Shown in pieces: positions 7,430 through 15,946 of a stretch of DNA of 45,715 nt; position 1 is the first letter of the stretch; every line of letters starts with the position of its first letter. The notes under the pieces were generated by a model. The model was not told where the DNA came from and did not search any database. It saw only the letters and a program-made list of their open reading frames with translations. The stretch is from JANOGU01 sp964499865 (GTDB lineage: Bacteria > Pseudomonadota > Alphaproteobacteria > Rhodobacterales > Rhodobacteraceae), in the NCBI GenBank assembly GCA_964499865.1, contig CAZCPY010000005.1, positions 1 through 45,715 of the forward strand, read 5' to 3'. A program made the translations under genes and the position numbers.

Positions 7430-9763
7430 CTAGTGCAGCTGTCGCTGTACCGTCGCCGTCAGGTCGTTCAGGCTGAAGGGTTTCTGCAGGAACACCGCGT
7501 TCCGGATGTCGTCACGCCGATCCGTGAGCGCATCCTCGGCATAGCCCGAGACGAAGACGACACGGACATCCGGCCTCTCCTGCAGCGCCTGGCGCACCCA
7601 GGTCGGGCCGTCCATTCCGGGCATCACCACGTCGGTCACGAAGACATCCACGTCGACATCGGGATTTTCCAGCGCCTTGAGCGCCTCTTCGGCGTTTTCG
7701 GCCTCGATCACCGTCCAGCCGCGCATCCGCAACGCCCGGCTGGCGAAGGCGCGCACCGGGGCTTCGTCCTCGACCAGCAGGACCACGCCCTCGCCGGGCC
7801 GCGAGGCCAGGCGGGCGGGGGCCGGCGGTGCCGGGGCATCCTCGGCCTCACCGGCGCGCAGGGGGAAGTAGATCTGGAACTCGGTCCCCTCGCCCGGGAC
7901 TGAATCGACAAAGATGAAACCGCCCGACTGCTTGACGATCCCGTAGACCGTCGACAGTCCAAGACCCGTGCCTTCGCCCACGCCCTTGGTCGTGAAGAAG
8001 GGCTCGAACACGCGTTCGAGGTTCTCGGGCGCGATGCCGGTGCCGGTATCCTGCACGCGGATCATCGCATAGTCACCGGCCGGAACGACGGCGCGATTGC
8101 GCGTCAGATCCTCGCGCAGCGTCACGCGTTCGGTGGCGACGCGGATCGTGCCGCCTTCGGGCATCGCGTCGCGGGCGTTGACGACGAGATTCATCAGCAC
8201 CTGTTCCAGCTGCCGCCGGTCGGCCCGGATCATGCCGAGGTCGGGCGCATGGGCCAGCCGCAAGCGCACCTTCTCGCCGACCAGTCGGTTGAGCAGATGC
8301 ACCATTTCGGACAGCGCGTCCTGCAGGTCGATCCGTTCGGGCCGCAGGGTCTGCTTGCGCGAGAAGGCCAGAAGCTGGCCGACCAGCGCCGCCGCGCGGT
8401 TGGCGTTCTGGTGGATCTGCACAAGGTCGGCATAGTCGGGATCGGCGGCCGTGTGGCGCAGCAGAAGCAGGTCGCAATGACCCGAAATCGCCGTCAGCAG
8501 GTTGTTGAAGTCATGCGCGATGCCGCCCGCAAGCTGTCCGATCGCCTGCATCTTCTGGCTTTGCGTGAACTGCGCCTCGAGCGTCTTGAGGGCGGTCGCG
8601 TCCTGCAGTACCGCCAGCACGCCCGGGCGCGCGCCTTCGACGATGCGGCGGAGCGTGACCTGCAGGAAGACCTCGCCCGGCGCGCTGCGCAGGCGCAGCA
8701 CCTCGGCGCCGACGGGCAGGCGTTCGTCGGCCACATCGGCCAGCCAGTCGCCGACGGCCCGGCCCGGGCCCTCGAACAGGTCCTGCAGGCGCGGGGTCTG
8801 CGTCGGCTCCAGCCCCAGCAACTCGCGCGCGGCGCGGTTGGCGGCGCGGCAGGCACCGTCGGGGCTGAAGGTCATCAGCGCCACCGGCACATGTTCGAAA
8901 TCGGCCAGAACACGGCCGTCGTCGGGGCGGTCGGGCACCGGCAGAAGGTAGATCTCGCGCCGTTCGCCCGGGCCTTCCACCTCGGCCACCACGGCGCGCA
9001 CGGGGCCGCCGGCGCCGGCGACCTCCACCTCCTCGCCGGGGCGGAAGCGGTCTTCGGTGAACAGGCGGTCCAGCCGCTTCGGCCTGCTGCCCGCCAGCCG
9101 GCGCATCGCCTCGTTGCAGAACAGCACGACCCCGGCCTTGTTGGCGACCAGCATCGGCAGGCTGAGCCCCTCGGCCCCGCGCGCGGCACCGGTGCCGGAG
9201 CGGTCGACGAATTCCTCGAGCCGCCAGAGGAACCGGGCGGGCGCGACCTGATGCACCGACAGGCGCAGGTGGCCGCGGCGGGTGACCACATCCTCGCGCG
9301 CGGACCCCTGGTTCGCCGCACGCGCCTGCAGGCGGTACAGCACGGCGCCCGGGTTGGCGAAGTGGTCGGCCAGCGCCGCCGCCAGCGTCGCGGCCGAAGC
9401 GCCGAAGCGCGCCGTCGCGGCGGCGTTGCGAAAGCCGATGGCGCCGGCCTCGTCCGTGGTGAAGCAGGGTGCCGCGTCTTGGGCAAGCAGGCCGTCCAGC
9501 CGCGCGACCAGGCCGCGTTCGCCCCGGTCCGCGAGACGCAGAATGCCCCGCAGCAGAACCGCCAGCGCCGCCAGCGTGGCCCCGGAAACCGCCGCCACCA
9601 TCCGCAGGTCATCGCCGGGCGCGACCAGCGCCAGCACGGCCGCAACTGCGGCAGCGGCAAGCAGGATCCACGACCGCGGCGCCAGCCTGCGGGCCAGCGC
9701 CGCCACCTCGGTGCCCGGGTGAAGCAGATTCAGCACGCCCGTCCCTTCCAGAATCGCCCGCAC
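7430..9763 (-). CDS. cckA: Hybrid histidine kinase CckA (cell-cycle phosphorelay)
   Basis: A 777-residue membrane hybrid kinase. Two N-terminal hydrophobic segments (about 31-49 and 54-72) are followed by PAS-like sensing regions (about 90-390). The HisKA box is GGIAHDFNNLLTAISG with phospho-acceptor H417, the HATPase_c domain has NARDAMPEGG, DTGTGI and GEGTGLGLSTVYGIV, and the C-terminal receiver has acceptor D711 in FVTDVVMPGMDGP and the conserved KPFSL lysine. The IAHDFNNLL box, PAS layout and attached receiver identify CckA, which passes phosphate through ChpT to CtrA and CpdR. The start is a GTG at 9761-9763 without a clear Shine-Dalgarno sequence; the nearby ATG at 9765-9767 is out of frame. 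A CtrA-type box lies 20 bp upstream. It follows rsmB by 78 bp. Confidence 0.92.
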   Translation of the reverse strand: MRAILEGTGVLNLLHPGTEVAALARRLAPRSWILLAAAAVAAVLALVAPGDDLRMVAAVSGATLAALAVLLRGILRLADRGERGLVARLDGLLAQDAAPCFTTDEAGAIGFRNAAATARFGASAATLAAALADHFANPGAVLYRLQARAANQGSAREDVVTRRGHLRLSVHQVAPARFLWRLEEFVDRSGTGAARGAEGLSLPMLVANKAGVVLFCNEAMRRLAGSRPKRLDRLFTEDRFRPGEEVEVAGAGGPVRAVVAEVEGPGERREIYLLPVPDRPDDGRVLADFEHVPVALMTFSPDGACRAANRAARELLGLEPTQTPRLQDLFEGPGRAVGDWLADVADERLPVGAEVLRLRSAPGEVFLQVTLRRIVEGARPGVLAVLQDATALKTLEAQFTQSQKMQAIGQLAGGIAHDFNNLLTAISGHCDLLLLRHTAADPDYADLVQIHQNANRAAALVGQLLAFSRKQTLRPERIDLQDALSEMVHLLNRLVGEKVRLRLAHAPDLGMIRADRRQLEQVLMNLVVNARDAMPEGGTIRVATERVTLREDLTRNRAVVPAGDYAMIRVQDTGTGIAPENLERVFEPFFTTKGVGEGTGLGLSTVYGIVKQSGGFIFVDSVPGEGTEFQIYFPLRAGEAEDAPAPPAPARLASRPGEGVVLLVEDEAPVRAFASRALRMRGWTVIEAENAEEALKALENPDVDVDVFVTDVVMPGMDGPTWVRQALQERPDVRVVFVSGYAEDALTDRRDDIRNAVFLQKPFSLNDLTATVQRQLH

Positions 9764-9782
9764 CCATAGGGCGTGCGAAACG

Positions 9783-9797
9783 TTAATCGGGGCTTAA
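9783..9797 (-). promoter_or_regulatory. CtrA binding site upstream of cckA
   Basis: Reading toward cckA the sequence is TTAA-GCCCCGA-TTAAC, a perfect match to the full CtrA consensus TTAA-N7-TTAA(C). AT-only tetramers are rare in this GC-rich window, so a properly spaced pair in a 78-bp intergenic gap is unlikely to be chance. It ends 19 bp before the GTG start, so CtrA would either repress a promoter further upstream or activate a transcript starting close to or inside the annotated start. Confidence 0.7.
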
Positions 9798-9841
9798 GGC
9801 CTGCCAGTCCCGCCGACGTTCAGCCCGGGGTTGCAGGAAGC

Positions 9842-11008
9842 CTAGGGCAATCGCGCGAAAAGGGAAGCGTGGAAGCCGTCGCCCGGTGCGCCGGGCCGGA
9901 ACCGCCGTTCTGCAACCACGCGCCAGCCGGGGTTGCGCGCGACAAATCCGGCGGTCTGCGCCTCGTTCTCGGCGCGGAAGACCGAACAGGTCATCGCCGC
10001 AAGCCGGCCCCCGGGGGCGACAAGGCTCGCCGCTTCGTCCAGGATCTTCGCCTGCCGGGCGGCGAAGGCCGCGATGCCGGCGGGGGTCGTCGTCCACTTC
10101 GCCTCGGGGCTGCGCCGCCAGGTGCCCGAGCCGGTGCAGGGCAGGTCGGCCAGCACCAGATCGAAGGGGCCATGCGCCGGGAGTTGCGCCGTCGCCAGCA
10201 GCCGTACCCGCACCCCGGCCCGCGCCGCGCGCCGCGGCAGGTCGGCCATCCGGCGCGGGTCGGCGTCATGGGCAAAGGCTTCGACGCCCGCCAGCCCCGC
10301 CATCGCCAGCGTCTTGCCCCCGCCCCCCGCGCAATAGTCGAGCACGCGCGCGCCGTCCGCCAGGGGCAGCATCAGCACGGCCGCCTGAGACGCGGCATCC
10401 TGCGGTTCGACCAGACCATCGAGAAACACATCACAAGTCTGGATTTTGCGCGCGTTCCCGGTGACTTCCAGCGCGGTCTTCACGCCGTCGACCTCACGGG
10501 CGGCGATGCCTTCGCCAGCCAGGCGCAGCAACGCCCGCGCCCGCGTGACCCGCGCCAGGTTGACCCGAAGGAAGACCGGCGCGCGCCGGCGCATCAGCGC
10601 CATGACGGACGCGAGGTCTTCCCCCAGGGCCTCGCGAAGTGGGTCTTCGAGACTGGCAGGCAGGTCCAGCGCGGCAGGGCCGGTGGCAGGTCCGGGGTCG
10701 GCGGCCTCGGCGGGCGACAGGGGGGCAGGCGCGTGGCGGGCGCCGGTGAAGACGGTGCCGGGATCCTCGGCCCCGTCGCGCAGCAGACCCAGCACAAGCC
10801 CGCGGCCCGACAGCCCGCCACCCCGACGGGCGGCGCTGTCCCGCCGCCGGATCGCGTCGAACACGAGGTCGCGCACCGCCTGCCGGTCGCCCGACCCGGC
10901 AAACCGGCTGGACCGGGCCCAGCCGATCAGGGCCCGCTCGGCCGCCTCGCCCGAAAGCCAGCGGTCAAGCACCTCGATAGCGGCCTGGGCGCGCGCGGCG
11001 GGGGTCAC
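9842..11008 (-). CDS. RsmB/NOP-family RNA (cytosine-5) methyltransferase
   Basis: A 388-residue SAM-dependent RNA m5C methyltransferase. The N terminus (MTPAARAQAAIEVLDRWL) resembles the NusB-like/RsmB N-terminal domain. The SAM-binding motif is VLDYCAGGGGKT (about 223-233), motif IV is ADLPCTGSGTWRR with catalytic C291, and motif VI is AAMTCSVFRAENE with C341, giving the two cysteines expected for this family. The GTG start at 11008 has GAGG eight bases upstream and gives the family N terminus; a TTG nine codons further upstream would extend the frame but lacks support. It lies 32 bp after guaB on the same strand and ahead of cckA, so these may form one transcript. The rRNA position methylated (C967 for true RsmB) is inferred. 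Confidence 0.85.
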   Translation of the reverse strand: MTPAARAQAAIEVLDRWLSGEAAERALIGWARSSRFAGSGDRQAVRDLVFDAIRRRDSAARRGGGLSGRGLVLGLLRDGAEDPGTVFTGARHAPAPLSPAEAADPGPATGPAALDLPASLEDPLREALGEDLASVMALMRRRAPVFLRVNLARVTRARALLRLAGEGIAAREVDGVKTALEVTGNARKIQTCDVFLDGLVEPQDAASQAAVLMLPLADGARVLDYCAGGGGKTLAMAGLAGVEAFAHDADPRRMADLPRRAARAGVRVRLLATAQLPAHGPFDLVLADLPCTGSGTWRRSPEAKWTTTPAGIAAFAARQAKILDEAASLVAPGGRLAAMTCSVFRAENEAQTAGFVARNPGWRVVAERRFRPGAPGDGFHASLFARLP

Positions 11009-11040
11009 AGAAAAAACCTCAACATCGCCCCGCAAACCCC

Positions 11041-12489
11041 TTACATCATGCGATAATTCGGGCTTTCTCGGGTGATCTGCACGTCGTGGACATGGCTTTC
11101 CTTCAGGCCTGCCCCGGTGATCCGCACGAAGCGGCAGTTCCTGCGCATCTCGGCCACGGTGCGGTTGCCGGTGTAGCCCATGGCGGCGCGCAGGCCGCCC
11201 ACCATCTGGTGGATCACGGTCGCCACGGCGCCCTTGTAGGGCACCTGCCCCTCGATCCCCTCGGGCACCAGCTTTTCCTGCGCGGCGTCCTTCTGGAAGT
11301 AGCGGTCGGCCGAGCCGCGCGCCATCGCGCCAAGCGACCCCATCCCGCGGTAGGCCTTGAACTGGCGGCCCTGGTACAGGATCACCTCGCCCGGGCTTTC
11401 CTCGGTCCCCGCGATCGCACTGCCCACCATCGCGCAGGAGGCGCCCGCGGCGATGGCCTTGGCGAAGTCGCCGGAATACTTGATGCCGCCGTCGGCGATC
11501 ACCGGAATGTCGCCCGCCGCCGCCACCGCATCCATGATCGCGGTCAGCTGCGGCACGCCCACGCCCGCCACGATCCGCGTCGTGCAGATCGACCCCGGGC
11601 CGATGCCGACCTTGACCGCGTCGGCGCCCGCGTCGATCAGCGCCCGCGTCGCCTCGGCCGTCGCCACGTTCCCGGCCACCACCTGCACCGCGTTCGACAG
11701 CGCCTTGACCCGCTCCACCGCCCGCGCCACGCCTTCGGAGTGGCCATGCGCGGTGTCGATCACGATCAGGTCGCAGCCCGCATCCACCAGCGCCTCGGAC
11801 CGCGCAAAGCCCGCGTCGCCCACCGTGGTCGCGGCGGCGACCCGCAGGCGGCCCATCTCGTCCTTGCAGGCAAAGGGGTTCAGCACCGACTTTTCGGTGT
11901 CCTTCAGCGTCAGAAGGCCGGTCAGCCGCCCCTGTCCGTCGGTGACCAAGAGCTTCTCGATCCGCCGCGCCTTCATCAGGGAAATCGCCTGCGCCCGGTC
12001 CACCGGCTCGTGCAACAGCGCGAGGTTTTCGGAGGTCATCATCACCCGCACCGGCGTGCGGTCATCCTGGGCAAAGCGCATGTCGCGGTTGGTGACGATC
12101 CCCATCACCCGGCCGGCCTCGTCCACCACCGGAAAGCCGGTGATCGCATAGCGGTCCATCAGCGCCTTGGCGTCGGCCAGCGTCTGGTCGGGGGTCAGCG
12201 TGATCGGCGCATAGACCACACCCGATTCGAAGCGCTTGACGCGCCGCACCTCGGCCGCCTGCTGGTCGGGGTTCAGGTTGCGGTGGATCACGCCCAGACC
12301 GCCCGCCTGCGCCATGGCGATGGCCATCCGCGCCTCGGTCACCGTGTCCATCGCGCTGGACAGCAGCGGAATGGTCATGCGGATCGCCTTCGTCACCTGC
12401 GTCGCGGTGTCGGCATCGGCCGGCAGCACGCTCGAGGCGGCGGGCACCAGAAGCACGTCGTCGAAGGTCAGCGCCTCGCGAATCTCCAT
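11041..12489 (-). CDS. guaB: Inosine-5'-monophosphate dehydrogenase
   Basis: A 482-residue IMP dehydrogenase, which oxidises IMP to XMP with NAD in the committed step of GMP synthesis. The TIM barrel begins EALTFDDVLLVPAASSVLP; a tandem CBS (Bateman) module is inserted at about 95-205, a regulatory nucleotide-binding unit; the catalytic loop is GIGPGSICTTRIVAG with C302; later GGIKYSGD, GS-AGTEESPGE and the flap around YKGAVATVIHQMVGG are intact. The length is typical of bacterial enzymes. The gene diverges from the amidotransferase gene over 104 bp and leads the guaB-rsmB-cckA row. Confidence 0.97.
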   Translation of the reverse strand: MEIREALTFDDVLLVPAASSVLPADADTATQVTKAIRMTIPLLSSAMDTVTEARMAIAMAQAGGLGVIHRNLNPDQQAAEVRRVKRFESGVVYAPITLTPDQTLADAKALMDRYAITGFPVVDEAGRVMGIVTNRDMRFAQDDRTPVRVMMTSENLALLHEPVDRAQAISLMKARRIEKLLVTDGQGRLTGLLTLKDTEKSVLNPFACKDEMGRLRVAAATTVGDAGFARSEALVDAGCDLIVIDTAHGHSEGVARAVERVKALSNAVQVVAGNVATAEATRALIDAGADAVKVGIGPGSICTTRIVAGVGVPQLTAIMDAVAAAGDIPVIADGGIKYSGDFAKAIAAGASCAMVGSAIAGTEESPGEVILYQGRQFKAYRGMGSLGAMARGSADRYFQKDAAQEKLVPEGIEGQVPYKGAVATVIHQMVGGLRAAMGYTGNRTVAEMRRNCRFVRITGAGLKESHVHDVQITRESPNYRMM

Positions 12490-12593
12490 CGGAGTCCCCC
12501 TCGGGCGGATGTCGGTTGGCGGTTCCCTCTTTCACGCGCAGGGCGGCGGCGCAAGGGCTTGCGGGCCGCGGGCGGGGCATGCCAACTCGTGGG

Positions 12594-13289
12594 ATGCGCG
12601 TCGCCATCATCGAGAACACCGCCATCACCCATCACGGTCAGGTCGGCGTCGCCCTGCACGAGGCGGGCGCGATAGTGCAGGTCTTCCGCCCCTGGGCGGA
12701 CCAGCGCCTGCCGGAAGTGGAGGGGTTCGACGCGCTGGTGTCCTTCGGCGGCGAACAGTCGGCGCTGGACGATGCGCTGCACCCCTACCTGCCGCGGCTG
12801 GCGGCGGCGATGCGCGACTTCACCGAAGCGGGCAAGGCGGTGCTGGGCATCTGCCTGGGCGCGCAGGTGCTGGCGCGGGCCTTCGGGGCGCGGAACGAGC
12901 TTGGCGGGGCCACGGAGTTCGGCTGGCAGGAGGTGCGGCTTACGGCGGCGGGCCGGGCAGATCCGGTGCTCTCGGCGGCCCCGGCGGCCTTTCCGGTCTT
13001 CCAGTGGCACAGCGACACCTTCACCTTGCCGCCGGGCGCGGTGCATCTGGCGGAGAACGACGACGCCCCGATGCAGGCCTTCATGCTGGGGCGCGCCACC
13101 TATGGCATGCAGTTCCACTTCGAGATGAGCCGCCCCGTGGTGGCCGACCTGGCCTGGCGCTTCCCGGAGCTGGTCGAGGACCACCACCCCGGTTTCGCCG
13201 CGACCCTGCCTGACGGTCCGGGCGGGCACGGACCTGCGGCGGATGCCGCGGGGCTGGCAATGGCGCGGGCCTGGGTGGCGCAGGTCTGA
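12594..13289 (+). CDS. Class I glutamine amidotransferase domain protein
   Basis: A 231-residue free-standing type 1 glutamine amidotransferase. The nucleophile elbow is GICLGAQ with C87, and the other triad members are in GMQFHFE (H175, E177). SFGGEQSA near residue 50 and FPVFQWHSDTF are characteristic of the GuaA-like and gamma-glutamyl-hydrolase-like subgroup with no fused synthetase. Partner and ammonia acceptor are unknown. The ATG at 12594 gives MRVAIIENTAITHHGQ as the usual N terminus; an in-frame ATG at 12579 would add five residues and remains possible. It diverges from guaB, and its stop is seven bases from the stop of the convergent dioxygenase gene. A nucleotide-related role is suggested only by the neighbour guaB. 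Confidence 0.8.
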   Translation: MRVAIIENTAITHHGQVGVALHEAGAIVQVFRPWADQRLPEVEGFDALVSFGGEQSALDDALHPYLPRLAAAMRDFTEAGKAVLGICLGAQVLARAFGARNELGGATEFGWQEVRLTAAGRADPVLSAAPAAFPVFQWHSDTFTLPPGAVHLAENDDAPMQAFMLGRATYGMQFHFEMSRPVVADLAWRFPELVEDHHPGFAATLPDGPGGHGPAADAAGLAMARAWVAQV

Positions 13290-13296
13290 CGGCGGC

Positions 13297-14076
13297 TCAG
13301 GCGTGCAGCACCGGAAACCAGTCCTCGCGCAGCCGGTCCCCGGCCTGCATCCCGTGCCCCGGAAACGGCGGCGAGGTCGGCCCGGGCCGGTCGACATAGC
13401 GCGCATCCTCGCCCACCAGCCGCAGGCTGAAGGCGCGCCGCCGCCGGTCGGTGGTGTTGCCGCGGGCGCCGTGCAGGGTGCGGAAGTGGAAGGCCACGGC
13501 GTCGCCGGGCTCCATCTCCCATTCCAGGATGCGCATCCCCTCCGCCTCGGGGTCGGGCACGGGCATGTAGTCGTGGTCGCCGGGATAGAAGTTCGTCTCG
13601 GCCATCCAGCGCGTCGGCAGGACGTCCTTCTCCCACAGGTGGGACCCCGCCACGCAGCGCAAGCCAGCCTCGCGCACCGCGTCCAGCGGCGACCAGAAGC
13701 TGACCGTCTGCCGTCCTTCGACGAAGTAGTAGGGCCCGTCCGAATGCCAGGGCGTGGGCTTGGCGGTGCCGGGTTCCTTCACCAGCACGTGGTCGTGGAA
13801 CAGCTGCACCCGCCCGCCGCCCATCAGCCGGCTGGCCACCTCGGCCACGCGCGCGCCGAAGATCGCCGCGCGGAACTGCGGGATGCGGTCCCAGTTGCAG
13901 TAGTCGTCGAAGAACCGCCCCCGCTCGCCGGGCTTCAGCGTCGGCATCGGCTGGCCGGGGTCGGCCATGTTGGCCTCGACCCCTTCGCGCAGCACGTCGA
14001 CCCAGCCGTCCCACAGGCCCCGGATCACCACCGCCCCGTCGCGGGCATAGGCCGCCACATCCGCGTCGCTGAGCAT
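13297..14076 (-). CDS. Phytanoyl-CoA dioxygenase (PhyH) family protein
   Basis: A 259-residue Fe(II)/2-oxoglutarate-dependent oxygenase of the PhyH family. The iron-binding facial triad is visible: H111 and D113 in PTPWHSDGPYY and H202 in FHFRTLHGARGN, with basic residues after it (RRRRAFSLRL) suited to binding 2-oxoglutarate. The substrate is unknown; bacterial PhyH proteins hydroxylate varied small molecules. Two ATGs lie close together: 14082 abuts GGGAG directly, while 14076 has GGGAG six bases upstream, so 14076 is preferred. It is divergent from the ureohydrolase gene across about 90 bp, hinting at a shared substrate pathway, perhaps a guanidino compound; this is inference. Confidence 0.82.
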   Translation of the reverse strand: MLSDADVAAYARDGAVVIRGLWDGWVDVLREGVEANMADPGQPMPTLKPGERGRFFDDYCNWDRIPQFRAAIFGARVAEVASRLMGGGRVQLFHDHVLVKEPGTAKPTPWHSDGPYYFVEGRQTVSFWSPLDAVREAGLRCVAGSHLWEKDVLPTRWMAETNFYPGDHDYMPVPDPEAEGMRILEWEMEPGDAVAFHFRTLHGARGNTTDRRRRAFSLRLVGEDARYVDRPGPTSPPFPGHGMQAGDRLREDWFPVLHA

Positions 14077-14164
14077 CGGCATCTCCCTTTGCCGTCACCC
14101 TGCCCCCGACCGCTGGACAAGTCCACGCCCCCCCGCCACGCTGCACGCCGAAGGAGAGCCCCGC

Positions 14165-15130
14165 ATGACCCATGGCTACGACTCCGGCCGGCTGAACCTG
14201 CCCTTCGTCGGCATCCCGACCTTCGCCAAGCGTCCCTACGTTGCCGACTGGAGCGCCCTGAAGGCCGACGTGGCGATCCTGGGCGCGCCCTTCGACATGG
14301 GCACCCAGTACCGTGCGGGCGCGCGCTTCGGCCCGCGCGCGGTGCGCGAGGCCTCGACGCTGTTCACCTTCGGCCATGCCGGCGCCTATGACCACGAGGA
14401 CGAGGCGGTCTACCTCGGCCCCGAGGTCTCCATCGCCGACATGGGCGATGCCGACATCATCCACACCGACACCGAAGGGTCGCACCGCAACATCGAAACC
14501 GGCGTGCGTGCGGCGCTGGAGGCAGGCGCCCTGCCGGTGGTGATCGGCGGCGACCATTCGGTCAACATCCCCGCCGTCCGCGCCTTCGCGGGCCGCGGGC
14601 CGATCCACATCCTGCAGATCGACGCGCACCTCGACTTCGTCGATGTCCGCCATGGCGTGCGCCACGGCCACGGCAACCCGATGCGGCGCGCGGCGGAACA
14701 GCCCCACGTCACCGGGATCACCGCGCTCGGCATCCGCAACGTCTCGTCCACGGCGCGCGAGGGCTACGCGGCGGCACGCGCCATGGGCGACGACGTGCTG
14801 TCGGTGCGGCAGGTCCGCAGGCTGGGGGTGGACGGCGTCATGGACCGCATCCCCAGGGGCGCGCGGCTCTACATCACCATCGACATCGACGGCTTCTGCC
14901 CCTCGATCGCGCCGGGCACCGGCACGCCGTCGCATGGCGGCTTCCTCTACTACGAGGTGCTGGAAATCCTGCAGGCCGCCGCCCGCGCCCATGATGTGGC
15001 GGGCATCGACCTGGTCGAGGTCGCGCCCGACTACGACCCCACGGGATCGACGGCGATCCTGGCGGCGCAGGTGCTTCTGAACCTGCTCGGCTTCGTGTTC
15101 CACGCGCGGGGCCGGCGGCAAATTCCTTGA
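14165..15130 (+). CDS. speB: Ureohydrolase (agmatinase/arginase family)
   Basis: A 321-residue binuclear manganese ureohydrolase that cleaves a guanidino group to urea and an amine. Metal ligands are all present: GGDHS (D130, H131), DAHLDF (D153, H155, D157) and DIDGFCPS (D240, D242). The PFDMGTQYRAGARFGPRAVREAS segment and the late DLVEVAPDYDPTGSTAILAAQ are family signatures. It is closest in style to agmatinase (putrescine synthesis), but guanidinobutyrase, guanidinopropionase or related activities cannot be excluded. AAGGAG lies nine bases before the ATG. It is divergently paired with the PhyH gene, and its stop codon sits in the loop of an imperfect hairpin. Confidence 0.88.
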   Translation: MTHGYDSGRLNLPFVGIPTFAKRPYVADWSALKADVAILGAPFDMGTQYRAGARFGPRAVREASTLFTFGHAGAYDHEDEAVYLGPEVSIADMGDADIIHTDTEGSHRNIETGVRAALEAGALPVVIGGDHSVNIPAVRAFAGRGPIHILQIDAHLDFVDVRHGVRHGHGNPMRRAAEQPHVTGITALGIRNVSSTAREGYAAARAMGDDVLSVRQVRRLGVDGVMDRIPRGARLYITIDIDGFCPSIAPGTGTPSHGGFLYYEVLEILQAAARAHDVAGIDLVEVAPDYDPTGSTAILAAQVLLNLLGFVFHARGRRQIP

Positions 15131-15169
15131 AGCAAGGAGTTTGCAAGTTTCTTTCTTCAAGAAACTTGC
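15118..15169 (+). terminator. Two tandem hairpins at the end of the ureohydrolase gene
   Basis: An imperfect stem with one mismatch (15118-15129 with 15133-15144, 3-nt loop) contains the stop codon of the gene. It is followed at once by a perfect 11-bp stem (15143-15153 with 15159-15169, loop TCTTC). The second is the stronger terminator candidate, although a clean U tract is lacking. CTTGAAG (15126-15132) can also pair with CTTCAAG (15154-15160), so alternative folds exist. Confidence 0.55.
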
Positions 15170-15900
15170 CCCCGGACGCCCAGCCGCGGTTCAGCGACCG
15201 GTCTTCCCAGAACGCGACCAGCACCAGCACCGCCCCCATCAGCGCCGCACTGGCCCCGAGCGGCGGCCGGAACCCCGCCGCAAGGACTGCCGTCGTCGCC
15301 GCAAGGCCGACCAGGTGACGGAGCGGGAACCACCGCGCGGACAGCCGCTTGAACCATCCGTTGCCGCCGAGGAACAGAAGGTTCCCGCCGGCCGGCGCCA
15401 GCATGTCGCCCCGGAGATCAGCAGCGTTTCGCCCCGGCAGATGATGACGAAAAGCCCGCAGCGTTCCGCGATATGGGCCCCGTTCACCCGCCAGTCGGTC
15501 GTGCCGTCCTGGCCCAGGCCCGGCGTGCGGTAGCGGGCCCAGGGCGCCGCATGGTCGATTGACAGCGCCAGGCTCCAGACCGAAAGCCGCCAGTCGGGCG
15601 GCACCAGCCCGCCCAGGGCCCAGAACAGCGCGGCGGCATGATCCGGGAGAGGATGCGCAGATAGGTTCCCCGCCGCCCCGGGTCGGCGGACACCGCCCGC
15701 AGCAGGAACAGCGTCCGACACGCCCGCATCGCGGCCGAGGCCAGGCCGAAGACCCAGCCGCCGTCCTCGAACGCCCTGGGGATCGCCATCGACAGGAACA
15801 GCCCGCCCGGCATCAGCCCGAACAGCAGCATCCGCACCCGCCCGCTTTCCGGGTCGAGCCAGTTCAGCACCCGGGTCGCCCGATGCGCCCCGACCGCCCG
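15150..15900 (-). pseudogene. ltrA: ltrA (low temperature requirement A family) remnant, multiply frameshifted
   Basis: Three minus-strand frames carry consecutive pieces of one LtrA-family membrane protein. About 15880-15640: RVLNWLDPESGRVRMLLFG, a hydrophobic stretch, AMRACRTLFLLRAV and YLRILSRIM. About 15640-15400: ALFWALGG, LALSIDHAAPW, then TDWRVNGAHIAERCGLFVII and GETLLISGAT, the LtrA signature with its conserved histidine-glutamate pair. About 15400-15190: NLLFLGGNGWFKRL, WFPLRHLVGLA and a last hydrophobic helix. There are breaks near 15640 and 15400. The second also appears to remove a large internal portion, and the N-terminal third is absent, replaced by a minisatellite. No complete product can be made. 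The family's function is poorly known. Confidence 0.75.
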
Positions 15901-15946
15901 CGCCCCGACCGCCCGCGCCCCTACCGCCCGCGCCCCGCCCGCCCGG
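15891..15946. repeat. 15-bp tandem repeat at the truncated end of the ltrA remnant
   Basis: Units CGACCGCCCGCGCCC at 15891-15905 and 15906-15920, a one-base variant (CTACC...) at 15921-15935, and a partial unit to about 15946. In the broken ltrA frame they would read as repeated Gly-Ala-Arg-Ala-Val, which is not native to the family. The repeat sits exactly where family similarity ends. The remaining 15947-16174 holds no gene that I can support. Confidence 0.8.

Noticed and set aside
9765..9767. ATG as the start of cckA
   Set aside because: It is out of frame with the kinase; the in-frame start nearest is the GTG at 9761-9763.
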